Below, piece after piece: positions 1 to 5,800 of a stretch of DNA of 5,841 nt. The position numbers and the translations under genes were made by a program. The notes below the pieces were generated by a model. That model searched no databases. It was not told where the DNA came from and saw only the letters and a program-made list of their open reading frames with translations. Origin of the DNA: Acidobacteria bacterium UBA6911 (GTDB lineage: Bacteria > Acidobacteriota > UBA6911); assembly GCA_002451015.1 (NCBI GenBank), contig DKBB01000294.1, forward strand, positions 3,008 through 8,848, given 5' to 3'. Every line of letters starts with the position of its first letter. Position 1 is the first letter of the stretch.

Positions 1-459
1 CGCCTGGGCGAGCTTGGCCATCTGCTTCATGCCCAGGGAGTAGGTCCGCAGTTCCCGGTACCGGGCTTCTCCGAGACCGACGTGAAACAGGGCTTCATGC
101 GCTTTTTCGAGTGCAATTCTTCCGGGAAGGCCGGACAGTTCCGCCATGAGCCGCAGGGTGGTTACGGCGCTCATATCGGCAATGAAAGCTTCCGTTTCGG
201 GCATATAGCCGATAAGGGCCCGGACCGTGCGCGCCTGCCTCTGGCAGTCGTAGCCGAGAACACGGGCGTACCCGGCTGCAGGTTTATGGAATCCCAGCAG
301 GGTAAGAATCAGTGTGGACTTGCCGGCTCCGTTGGGCCCCAGCAATCCGATCGCTTTCCCTTCGCCGGCAGTACCGAGACGGCGGGTAATGTCATGGAGG
401 ATTTCACGCCCGCCGAGTTTTACTTTCAGGTTTTCCAGTTCTACAACCGGTGGAGTCAT
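1..459 (-). CDS. ABC transporter ATP-binding protein, N-terminal 153 residues (3' end outside the window)
   Basis: This is the nucleotide-binding subunit of an ABC transporter, which hydrolyses ATP on the cytoplasmic face to power a membrane partner. Seen directly: a Walker A motif GPNGAGKST at residues 41-49, a Q-loop-region GYMPE segment and an ABC signature variant [14 protein letters not shown] at about residues 140-153. The GYMPE and S-x-GMKQ pattern is typical of ABC-2/CcmA-like exporter ATPases, so an exporter is more likely than an importer. Walker B and the H-loop lie beyond the window edge. The ATG at 459-457 is preceded directly by an in-frame TAG (462-460), so no longer start is possible. 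Ribosome binding looks weak (GGGTAA about 10 nt upstream). It lies 66 bases downstream of the anti-sigma gene on the same strand, so it is probably the third gene of that operon. The permease would be expected further left. The specific substrate cannot be told. Confidence 0.93.
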   Translation of the reverse strand, partial: MTPPVVELENLKVKLGGREILHDITRRLGTAGEGKAIGLLGPNGAGKSTLILTLLGFHKPAAGYARVLGYDCQRQARTVRALIGYMPETEAFIADMSAVTTLRLMAELSGLPGRIALEKAHEALFHVGLGEARYRELRTYSLGMKQMAKLAQA

Positions 460-482
460 CTAGTAAATTACCCGTTAAACGC

Positions 483-519
483 TGGAACGTTAGACGTGCA
501 ACGTTCCAACGTTCCAACG
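483..519. repeat. Short inverted and 8-nt tandem repeat between the anti-sigma and ABC genes
   Basis: TGGAACGTT (483-491) and AACGTTCCA (500-508) form a perfect 9-bp inverted repeat around an 8-nt loop. The right arm continues as a direct repeat of period 8: AACGTTCC at 500-507, again at 508-515, then AACG at 516-519. There is no T-tract on the minus-strand side, so a Rho-independent terminator for the operon is not well supported. It could attenuate or separate expression of the ABC gene, or simply be a dispersed intergenic repeat. It shares the core GAACGT with the repeat at 3560-3591. Confidence 0.6.
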
Positions 520-525
520 GCTTTG

Positions 526-2958
526 CTACATGGATTCCTGCTGCTGTTCGGCCAGGGTTATACCCAATCCCCGGAACAACATAAGATCCATGAACACGCT
601 TGATAGTCTGGTACGACTGACGGCGCGGATTTGTTCCGTTTCAGCGTCAAATACTACCAGAATCGGATCGCGTTCTCTGATTAGTTCCTGGATTGCGGGG
701 TCGGAAACCAGAGCTGCCAGATCCTGGAACGCTCCTCTGGCATTCAGCCAGGCGAATCCGGACGGATGCAGCCCTGTCGAAGCGGGCAGCTGCTGCTGGA
801 AGGCGGACGAGAAGATCAGCGGCATGCCACTGTCGCGGGTCGCGATGGCCCGCATCGCCGTCGCGCGGTCCGAAGCCCCTACCAGGTAACCCCGATCGTA
901 GGTCCATGTCATGCTGAAAGGTTGTCCGACGGATTGCAGGACCGTCCAGGTTCTTCCATTGACAACTTCCCGGGTATAGGAAATTCGTTCTGACCGGCCG
1001 GCTTTTTCCAATTCCGTATTAAAGGTGTTTACAAGCCTGGCTATGGATTCTTCAAGAATGGACGCATCGTTTACAAGTACAGCCATTGTCCAGACCGGAC
1101 CCGCGGTGGAAAAGCTTTCGATGGAAAAGGCCGATTCCGATCCCAGTGCCCCGGCAAGTTCGCTGGAGAAATCGATTCCGATTCGGGATTCCGCCTGATC
1201 CAGGTTTTCAAGAGCGGTTGGGGTAATTTGAGTCACGAATTCCTCAAACAGCTGCTGCGGTTCCCTCGTGGCAACGTAGCCGGCAGCAAGGGTTTCGCCC
1301 GAAATGTACTCGGCGGCGCCGCCGGACCCCGTGTTCGCTATGAAGGAGGGGATCCCCTTTCGTGGACCGTTGAAGGTGATTACCATTTCATTCTCGGGAG
1401 TTCCCTGGGGATTCCGTTGATCGAAAAACAGGTGTTCTACCTGGCGGGCCTGCACCAAATCGGGGGCATCCTCCGCCTGGGAAAGAATGGATTGGATGTC
1501 GACGCCCAGCAGCCAGCCTAAGCCTTCGGTGTACCGGTCGGTGATGGCCGAAGCGAAAGGGGAGACCGCTCCCTGTCCCAGGTTGTCCAGGATCCAGTCG
1601 AGATTCTGCCCGGTATTGGATACCACCAGCAAGGTATCGTCCAGGTAGTAGGGTATCGGCAACGGATTTGTGCCGTCGCCCAGCTTTTGTAACGCATCCT
1701 CCAACTGGGATCGCATGCCCGGCTTCACTTCCGCCAGGATGAGCGGGAATTTTTCTTCCGAACCTGGAAGAGTCGAGGAAATTCCGAAGACGATTTCATT
1801 CCCCAGGTGCTCGGTTATGGATTGGACGAGATCGACCAGAAACTTCAGGTCCTGGCCTTTACCGAAATCCCACCATTGGCTGAAATCGGCATTTTCCATG
1901 GCCTGTTGTTCCATGATGTCAATCGCCTGACTCAGGTTGTCGCCGAGATTCGGTACTGCGCCGTAAATAAACATGTTCGGCGGTATGGACTGAATCAGCT
2001 GAGATTGCGTTTGCAACTGCGGGAAGGGTAGTTCGGATATCTGCTTTTCAACCCGAACCAGCGAAGCCAACATGCTGATGTAAGTATCGGCATCGGGACT
2101 CCAGGATATCGCCTGCTGCACCGAACTTTCGAGGACCGGATTGGTGGCGGTTTGTTCTCCGGGGCTGAGAAGGACATCGGTTCCCGAGTAAGTTACGGCC
2201 ACGGAACCTTCGATAACGGAAACCAGGGTGCCGCTGATTCCCGAAGAGACGGCAAATACCGTTCCTTTTACCGAGGTCAGCGAATCGCGCGTCTGCACCT
2301 GCAGGTGTCCCCGGCGTTGTTTGGCGGCCTGGACGATAATATCGCCTCTTTTGAGTTGGATGGAACGGCCGCTCAGGGCACTCCGAATCGAGAGTTCGGT
2401 GTTTCCATTGATGTCTACTAGCGATCCGTCTTTCAGACGCAACCGCGCATGGGAGTCTGCGGCCGTACGGACGATATCGCGGCGGTTTAAAGAATCGCCC
2501 GCTTTCAGGACACCGCCGGAAACCAGGTATGTTTTGCCGTCGATGGATTCAACGGTTGCAACCGGGCCTTCAGGCGCGAGAAATGTGTAGATGCTGTCGC
2601 GCCCCAGGTAGAGGACGCAGAGTATCATGGCCGCGGCGGCGAGCCAGACCGTCCTTCGCCTCCAGGGGGAGACCCGTCTTTCGGGCATCACGGCAACTTT
2701 GCGTTCCCCTTTCGATTGGGCCAGATGCGCGCGGCAGTTCGGGCAACGGCCCAGGTGGTCTTCCAGCAACAGGCGCCGGTTGGCGGGCAGGCTTGCCTGA
2801 AGGTAATTCTCGAAATCCGCCCGGAATTCCCCGCATACCGTCTTGTCGTTTTCTTGAAGCTTTTGCCGGATTTGTGTTTGTGCGATCTCCAACTTTTCGG
2901 GATCGACAGGTTCGTTTTTCATTGCGTCAATTGCTTTATCCAAGCGATCTTCCGACAT
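526..2958 (-). CDS. Membrane-anchored anti-sigma factor-like protein: zinc finger (ZAS/zf-HC2), TM helix, FecR domain and large C-terminal region
   Basis: This protein (810 aa) probably holds the adjacent ECF sigma factor inactive and senses a signal outside the membrane. Seen: a ZAS-type zinc-binding set, Cys42 then His68-x3-Cys72-x2-Cys75; a basic stretch and one hydrophobic helix at about 103-119; a FecR-like domain at about 131-272, with the typical SVKGTVFAV segment near 229-237 and an SVIEGSVAV strand at 247-255. The remaining residues (about 285-810) carry no motif I can name with certainty. Segments such as IPPNMFIYGAVPNLGDNL (325-342) and HPSGFAWLNARG (731-742) resemble DUF3352-like extracytoplasmic regions, which is a tentative assignment. 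Most anti-sigma factors are 200-300 residues, so this one is unusually long. The start is well supported: an AAGGAGG Shine-Dalgarno overlaps the sigma stop codon, and the 11-base gap indicates translational coupling. FecR proteins in classical systems relay a signal to a FecI-type sigma factor. No TonB receptor is visible here. Confidence 0.9.
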   Translation of the reverse strand: MSEDRLDKAIDAMKNEPVDPEKLEIAQTQIRQKLQENDKTVCGEFRADFENYLQASLPANRRLLLEDHLGRCPNCRAHLAQSKGERKVAVMPERRVSPWRRRTVWLAAAAMILCVLYLGRDSIYTFLAPEGPVATVESIDGKTYLVSGGVLKAGDSLNRRDIVRTAADSHARLRLKDGSLVDINGNTELSIRSALSGRSIQLKRGDIIVQAAKQRRGHLQVQTRDSLTSVKGTVFAVSSGISGTLVSVIEGSVAVTYSGTDVLLSPGEQTATNPVLESSVQQAISWSPDADTYISMLASLVRVEKQISELPFPQLQTQSQLIQSIPPNMFIYGAVPNLGDNLSQAIDIMEQQAMENADFSQWWDFGKGQDLKFLVDLVQSITEHLGNEIVFGISSTLPGSEEKFPLILAEVKPGMRSQLEDALQKLGDGTNPLPIPYYLDDTLLVVSNTGQNLDWILDNLGQGAVSPFASAITDRYTEGLGWLLGVDIQSILSQAEDAPDLVQARQVEHLFFDQRNPQGTPENEMVITFNGPRKGIPSFIANTGSGGAAEYISGETLAAGYVATREPQQLFEEFVTQITPTALENLDQAESRIGIDFSSELAGALGSESAFSIESFSTAGPVWTMAVLVNDASILEESIARLVNTFNTELEKAGRSERISYTREVVNGRTWTVLQSVGQPFSMTWTYDRGYLVGASDRATAMRAIATRDSGMPLIFSSAFQQQLPASTGLHPSGFAWLNARGAFQDLAALVSDPAIQELIRERDPILVVFDAETEQIRAVSRTRLSSVFMDLMLFRGLGITLAEQQQESM

Positions 2959-2964
2959 CGCAGA

Positions 2965-2972
2965 CCTCCTTA
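2965..2972 (-). promoter_or_regulatory. Ribosome binding site of the anti-sigma gene, overlapping the sigma stop codon
   Basis: On the minus strand the sigma gene stop TAA (2972-2970) runs straight into AAGGAGGT, six bases before the ATG at 2958. A near-perfect Shine-Dalgarno overlapping the upstream stop codon fixes the start of the anti-sigma gene and suggests translational coupling, which would keep sigma and anti-sigma synthesis in proportion. Confidence 0.85.
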
Positions 2973-3491
2973 ATGACGTTCCATTACGGCTTGCAGGGAT
3001 TGTCGAATCCGGTGCAGCCGAACTGCGATATTGTTCTTTTCCTGTCCGAACAGGGACGCCAGTTCTCCATTGGACAGTCCTTCGATGTAACGAAGCAGGA
3101 AAAGAACCGCATCGTCCTTATCCAGGGCGGCGATTGCCTGCCGCAGCTCTTCTTTCAGGAGCGATTGGTCTTCCGTTGAAACATGAGGTGAGGTTTCCTT
3201 GAGTTCTGTCTCGGCGTGGGAGACCCTTCGGCGAAGCAGATCCAAAGCCGCGTTTGCAGCCGCACGCCGGAAATAGGCTTCCGGCATCGATTCCGGTTCC
3301 GATCCTTTTTCCCGTTTGAGAATGCGGAGAAAAACTGTCTGTAGAACGTCCTCGGCGTCGGCAGGATTTCCGGTGACACGGAGGGCCGTGCGGTATACGG
3401 CGTACGAATGGCGTTCATACAGTTCGGAAATATTCGTCGACGATGTCATAGTAATGGACTGCACGTTTGCAAGACTTTGAAATGTTCCCAT
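2970..3491 (-). CDS. ECF-type RNA polymerase sigma factor (sigma-70 family, group 4)
   Basis: This 173-residue protein directs RNA polymerase to a dedicated promoter set. Seen: a sigma region 2 at about residues 24-90, including the core-binding DAEDVLQTVFLRIL stretch (45-58) and the following FRRAAANAALDLLRRR helix; a short linker rich in Glu and Ser (about 91-111); and a sigma region 4 helix-turn-helix at about 112-170, with RYIEGLSNGELASLFG leading into the recognition helix ending VRLHRIRQSL. There is no sigma-1.1 or region 3, and the length is normal for the ECF class. The ATG at 3491 has GAGGTGA six bases upstream. The internal Met15 (3449) lies closer to where many family members begin but has no visible Shine-Dalgarno, so the longer form is chosen. 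It is the first gene of the operon and lies 11 bases before its presumed anti-sigma partner. Such pairs are often autoregulated, but no target promoter can be assigned here. Confidence 0.95.
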   Translation of the reverse strand: MGTFQSLANVQSITMTSSTNISELYERHSYAVYRTALRVTGNPADAEDVLQTVFLRILKREKGSEPESMPEAYFRRAAANAALDLLRRRVSHAETELKETSPHVSTEDQSLLKEELRQAIAALDKDDAVLFLLRYIEGLSNGELASLFGQEKNNIAVRLHRIRQSLQAVMERH

Positions 3492-3530
3492 ATTCGGTCA
3501 CCTCAACCGTCTAAACGCGCAAGTCGACTA

Positions 3531-3539
3531 ATTATTACA
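3531..3539 (-). promoter_or_regulatory. Possible extended -10 promoter for the sigma factor operon
   Basis: Read on the minus strand this is TGT-AATAAT, a TG-extended -10 with five of six matches to TATAAT, about 40 bases before the sigma start. It is embedded in an AT-rich tract. No good -35 hexamer sits 17 bases upstream, so the case rests on the extended -10 alone. An ECF-type autoregulatory promoter, with a GGAAC-like -35, was looked for and not clearly found. Confidence 0.3.
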
Positions 3540-3559
3540 TAAAAAATAAAACATCGTGA

Positions 3560-3591
3560 GAACGTGTGAACGCAAGAACGTGCGAACGTGG
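3560..3591. repeat. Four-unit tandem repeat of period 8 (GAACGTGN)
   Basis: Units start at 3560, 3568, 3576 and 3584 and read GAACGTGT, GAACGCAA, GAACGTGC and GAACGTGG. The core GAACG is invariant and the period is exactly 8. It lies about 70-100 bases upstream of the sigma start. It may be a dispersed intergenic repeat or a set of binding sites. The core is shared with the repeat at 483-519 at the other end of the sigma/anti-sigma pair. Confidence 0.75.
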
Positions 3592-3682
3592 AAAACTACG
3601 CCTCAATAGGGGATAAGTTAATGGATAAATGGGGAAGACACTGGCGGGAAGCGACCAATGAAAACACAATATTTCTTAGAAA

Positions 3683-3704
3683 CAGAAAAAGGGCCCTTTT
3701 CCTG
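3683..3704. repeat. 22-bp imperfect palindrome centred on GGGCCC
   Basis: The centre AAAAGGGCCCTTTT (3687-3700) is a perfect 14-bp palindrome. After one A/C mismatch on each side it continues with CAG and CTG (3683-3685 and 3702-3704). With no loop it would make a poor RNA hairpin, and no gene enters it from the left, so a DNA-binding (dimeric operator) site is a more natural reading than a terminator. The regulator is unknown. Confidence 0.45.
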
Positions 3705-3876
3705 CCTCTTAGAGGTTGTTTTTAATGGTGACATCCGTACTATCGCTTTATATATCAGTAACTTATCTTAATCCGACCCCGGCAGAGACCCATAATTATT
3801 ACAGCATCGGCGGTTTGTGTTACAACTAGAGCCTGGCGATTGACGAATGGCGATAAAAAACACTCCGCGATCAACG

Positions 3877-3901
3877 GTAGGGGCGAACCTTGTGTCCGCC
3901 C
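3877..3901. repeat. Dispersed repeat copy 1 (GTAGGGGCGAACCTT, hairpin-forming)
   Basis: The 15-mer GTAGGGGCGAACCTT at 3877-3891 occurs again at 5774-5788. Here GGGCG (3881-3885) can pair with CGCCC (3897-3901) around an 11-nt loop. Elements of the type GTAGGGGCGAACCTTGTGTTCGCCC are familiar as dispersed intergenic hairpins in many bacterial genomes. The two copies bracket the selenoprotein gene in the same orientation. Confidence 0.7.
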
Positions 3902-3934
3902 TTCTATGTCAGGGCGATTATCCACTGAATTTAT

Positions 3935-3963
3935 TTGACATGACATGGCCTACTGCCTAGAGT
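3935..3963 (+). promoter_or_regulatory. Sigma-70-type promoter for the selenoprotein gene
   Basis: A perfect -35 hexamer TTGACA (3935-3940) is followed by a 17-base spacer and a -10 TAGAGT (3958-3963, four of six matches including the T, A and final T). Transcription would start near 3970 and leave a 5'UTR of about 100 bases before the ATG at 4074. No ECF-type consensus is obvious, so direct control by the neighbouring sigma factor is not indicated. Confidence 0.6.
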
Positions 3964-4015
3964 GAAACCGTCGCCTTAAAATAGGATTTGGATGGCTTTT
4001 TCATTTGTTTAATCC

Positions 4016-4052
4016 GTGGAAAACGCGGTTTACTTGCGCAATTTGTTTCCAC
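4016..4052 (+). promoter_or_regulatory. 5'UTR stem-loop upstream of the selenoprotein ribosome binding site
   Basis: GTGGAAA (4016-4022) pairs with TTTCCAC (4046-4052). Inside it, after a bulged A, C4024 pairs with G4045, and GCG (4025-4027) can pair with CGC (4037-4039). The hairpin ends seven bases before the AAGGAGG Shine-Dalgarno. It does not itself hide the Shine-Dalgarno. It could be a translational or mRNA-stability element, or chance. I do not recognise it as a known riboswitch. Confidence 0.3.
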
Positions 4053-4058
4053 AATAAG

Positions 4059-4065
4059 AAGGAGG
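4059..4065 (+). promoter_or_regulatory. Ribosome binding site of the selenoprotein gene
   Basis: AAGGAGG lies eight bases before the ATG at 4074. It decides the start: the same frame is open further upstream to a TTG at 4005, but only the ATG has a Shine-Dalgarno, and it places the signal peptide exactly at the N-terminus. Confidence 0.85.
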
Positions 4066-4073
4066 ATTGGAGA

Positions 4074-5744
4074 ATGAAGCGGTATCTATTCGCAGCTGCA
4101 ATCACAGTGCTCTGCCTGGGCCTGTTCTGTAGCTTCCCAACAATGAACAACCAGGCACAGGCGGCGTCCACGGAAAAAATTACCGTGCTCAACCCGATGG
4201 GCACGCCGCCGCCTATCGAACGGACTCCGATGGCGCCCCGTCTGGATACAATAGAAGGCAAGACCATCTATATCGTAAATGACGGCTATCCGGGATCTGA
4301 AATCCTGTGCGCCGAAATGGAAAAAGGATTCAAGGAAACCTATCCCAGTACAACCTTCATTTATAAGGACAAAAGAGGGGGAATGGGTGGAGCAGACCAG
4401 GCTTTGTGGACCGAAATGGAGGAAAAGGCGGATGCGATGATTATCCCCCTGGGTCATTGAAGTGTCTGTGCGCCCGGGGTCACCGAGCTAGCCATAGAAT
4501 TCGAAAAAAAATACAGGAAACCCGCCGTACCGGTTGCTCTTGCCGAATTTGAAGAGCAGTTAAAAGGAGTCTCCAGATTCAGAGGGATGCCCGGCATCCG
4601 CGTTCAATATATCCAGGGTCCCGTCTGGGCCAAAACGGGTGAGCAGTTGCGCAAAGCCGTCGTATTCGGCAACAATCCGCTTACGGGCAAGCCCGTCATG
4701 CAGGAAATCGTCGATAAACTCACCAAACCCTTGTCCCCCGAAGATACCAAAACAGGGCAAATCAAGCGCGATATGGGACCGCCTACCTACACCGGAACGG
4801 CGGCCGAACTGCAGCAGCTGTATCTCGAAAAGAGATACACCGACTTCATGCCGATTATCCTTCCCACGGAAGAACTGGTCAATGAAATGCTGAAGGCCAC
4901 CAGCCACGATCCGGATGAGCCGCTGGGCAGAATGAATCCGGGTTCCGGGGCCGGCGAGACATGGACCTATACGGTTAAAACGGCCGCTATCAGCGCGGTA
5001 ATGGCCGGCGCCAAACCGGAATATTTCCCGGTCATTCTGGCACTGGGTTCGAGTGGGCAGACGGCCGTTAATGTTTCCGACAACGGCTTCGCGGCGGGCG
5101 CCGTCATCAACGGCGACATTCGTGATGAAATCGGGCTGAATTACGATGTAGGCGCCGTGGGTCCCTATGCCCATGCCAATACCGCTATCGGAAGAGCCTG
5201 GAACCTGTTGTCCATTAATGGCGGAAACTGCGGCAAAGTGGGGACGACCTACATGGGCACTGTCGGCAACGCCCAGAATGCGCTCGCTCTCATCATTGCA
5301 GAGAATGAGGAGAAGTCTCCCTTCCAGCCTCTTTCAGTCAGGAGAGGTTTCCAGAAGGGCGAGAATATCGTCACGCTGTTTTCCGGGTGGGGTATTCTTT
5401 CCGCCAAGAACTGGAAAGTCAACGTTTGGGAATCTGTTATGGACTATCCCAAAACCGCCAAGGAAATCTATGAACAACAATCGCCCGGATTGTTCGGGAC
5501 TGTTTTAGTCCTGAGTCCGCCCATTGCCAATTTCATCGCGGATGACGGGTACGATACGGTGGAGAAATTTACGGAATATGTGACCGGCGCTTCAGGGAAA
5601 CCGCAGCCTAAAGGGAAGGCCGGCGGTTTCGGCATGGGCGGCGGCAACTTTCATGTTATCGTCACCGGCGCATCCAACAACAATTACTGGATGGCAGGCG
5701 GTATGATGCCCGGCCGTTCCATCAATATCGACGATTGGAGATAA
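4074..5744 (+). CDS. Exported UGSC-family selenoprotein; in-frame TGA at 4458-4460 read as selenocysteine 129
   Basis: Read through one TGA, the frame encodes 556 residues and ends at TAA 5742-5744. Residues 1-30 form a signal peptide (MKR, hydrophobic core, AQA before Ala31), so the protein is probably periplasmic or extracytoplasmic. An N-terminal domain (about 36-200) opens with VLNPMGTPPP and an EGKTIYIVNDGYPGSE strand. It carries the redox motif Sec129-Ser-Val-Cys132 after MIIPLGH, followed by ELAIEFEKKYRKPAVPVAL and a GMPGIRV segment, as in the UGSC/CGSC (seleno)protein family. The C-terminal domain (about 260-556) has ILPTEELVNEML (262-273), GPYAHANTAIGRAW (363-376), IAENEE (408-413), and a Gly-rich end with HVIVTGA and WMAGGMMPG. 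These also match the longer proteins of that family as I remember them. The family's reaction is not established; UxxC suggests thiol/selenol redox chemistry. The alternative, a nonsense-mutated pseudogene, is less likely because both halves are intact and a SECIS-like hairpin follows the TGA. Confidence 0.88.
4458..4497 (+). promoter_or_regulatory. Recoded UGA (Sec codon) with bacterial SECIS-like stem-loop
   Basis: The UGA is 4458-4460. Downstream, 4466-4470 pairs with 4493-4497 (C-G, U-A, G-U, U-A, G-C) and C4471 with G4491 across a bulged C4492. G4472 and C4473 pair with C4488 and G4487. After one C-A mismatch, CGG (4475-4477) pairs with CCG (4483-4485), closing an apical loop GGUCA (4478-4482). 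The loop starts 17 nt after the UGA and has G at its first two positions. Known bacterial SECIS elements place a short G-starting apical loop about 16-37 nt after the UGA, and the E. coli fdhF loop likewise contains GGUC. The fold was done by eye. Confidence 0.7.
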
Positions 5745-5773
5745 AAACAATCTGCAGTCGTCCGTCGGTAGTT

Positions 5774-5800
5774 GTAGGGGCGAACCTTCCACCTTCGCCT
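5774..5800. repeat. Dispersed repeat copy 2 (GTAGGGGCGAACCTT, hairpin-forming), continuing towards the window edge
   Basis: The 15-mer at 5774-5788 is identical to that at 3877-3891. GGCGAA (5779-5784) can pair with TTCGCC (5794-5799) around a 9-nt loop. The sequence after it (5801-5841) contains further related pieces such as CTTCGCCC near 5826-5833, so the element may be longer than the window. It begins 29 bases after the selenoprotein stop. The hairpin lacks a following T-run, so intrinsic termination is not supported. Confidence 0.65.

Larger units (their letters stand above)
3492..4073. other. Divergent intergenic region between the sigma operon and the selenoprotein gene
   Basis: This 582-base stretch separates the two transcription units and contains no convincing gene. 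From left to right it holds: the sigma Shine-Dalgarno (3498-3504), a possible minus-strand extended -10, a four-unit 8-nt tandem repeat, a 22-bp imperfect palindrome, one dispersed repeat copy, a plus-strand promoter and a 5'UTR hairpin. Each is listed separately. The stretch 3705-3876 shows only a short CCTCT-T-AGAGG mirror (3705-3715) and otherwise nothing I can interpret. Confidence 0.7.

Noticed and set aside
82..603. Plus-strand open frame of 173 residues
   Set aside because: It lies antisense to the ABC ATPase gene, which has clear Walker A and signature motifs, and runs into the 3' end of the anti-sigma gene. Its translation has no recognisable domain.
2529..3179. Plus-strand open frame of 216 residues
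   Set aside because: It is antisense across the junction of the sigma and anti-sigma genes, both of which have clear domains. Its Arg-, Gly- and Pro-rich composition is typical of a shadow frame.
3621..3725. Possible 34-residue plus-strand small protein (MDKWGRHWRE...)
   Set aside because: An AGGGGA lies at a plausible distance, but the frame contains the 22-bp palindrome, has no recognisable feature and no supporting promoter. It is too weak to call without conservation data.
3705..3725. CCTCT-T-AGAGG followed by TTGTTTTT as an intrinsic terminator
   Set aside because: The arms are separated by a single base, too short for an RNA loop, and no transcription unit enters from the left on the plus strand.
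3755..3946. Minus-strand 63-residue open frame
   Set aside because: It spans the dispersed repeat and part of the selenoprotein promoter, and its translation shows no domain-like composition.
4560..5174. Minus-strand open frame of 204 residues
   Set aside because: It is antisense to the selenoprotein coding sequence, which shows family-specific motifs throughout. It is a shadow frame with no ribosome binding site of note.
4587..5744. A separate 385-residue gene starting at ATG 4587
   Set aside because: It has no Shine-Dalgarno and begins in the middle of a conserved domain. It is in frame with the upstream reading frame across a single TGA, so it is the 3' part of the selenoprotein gene.
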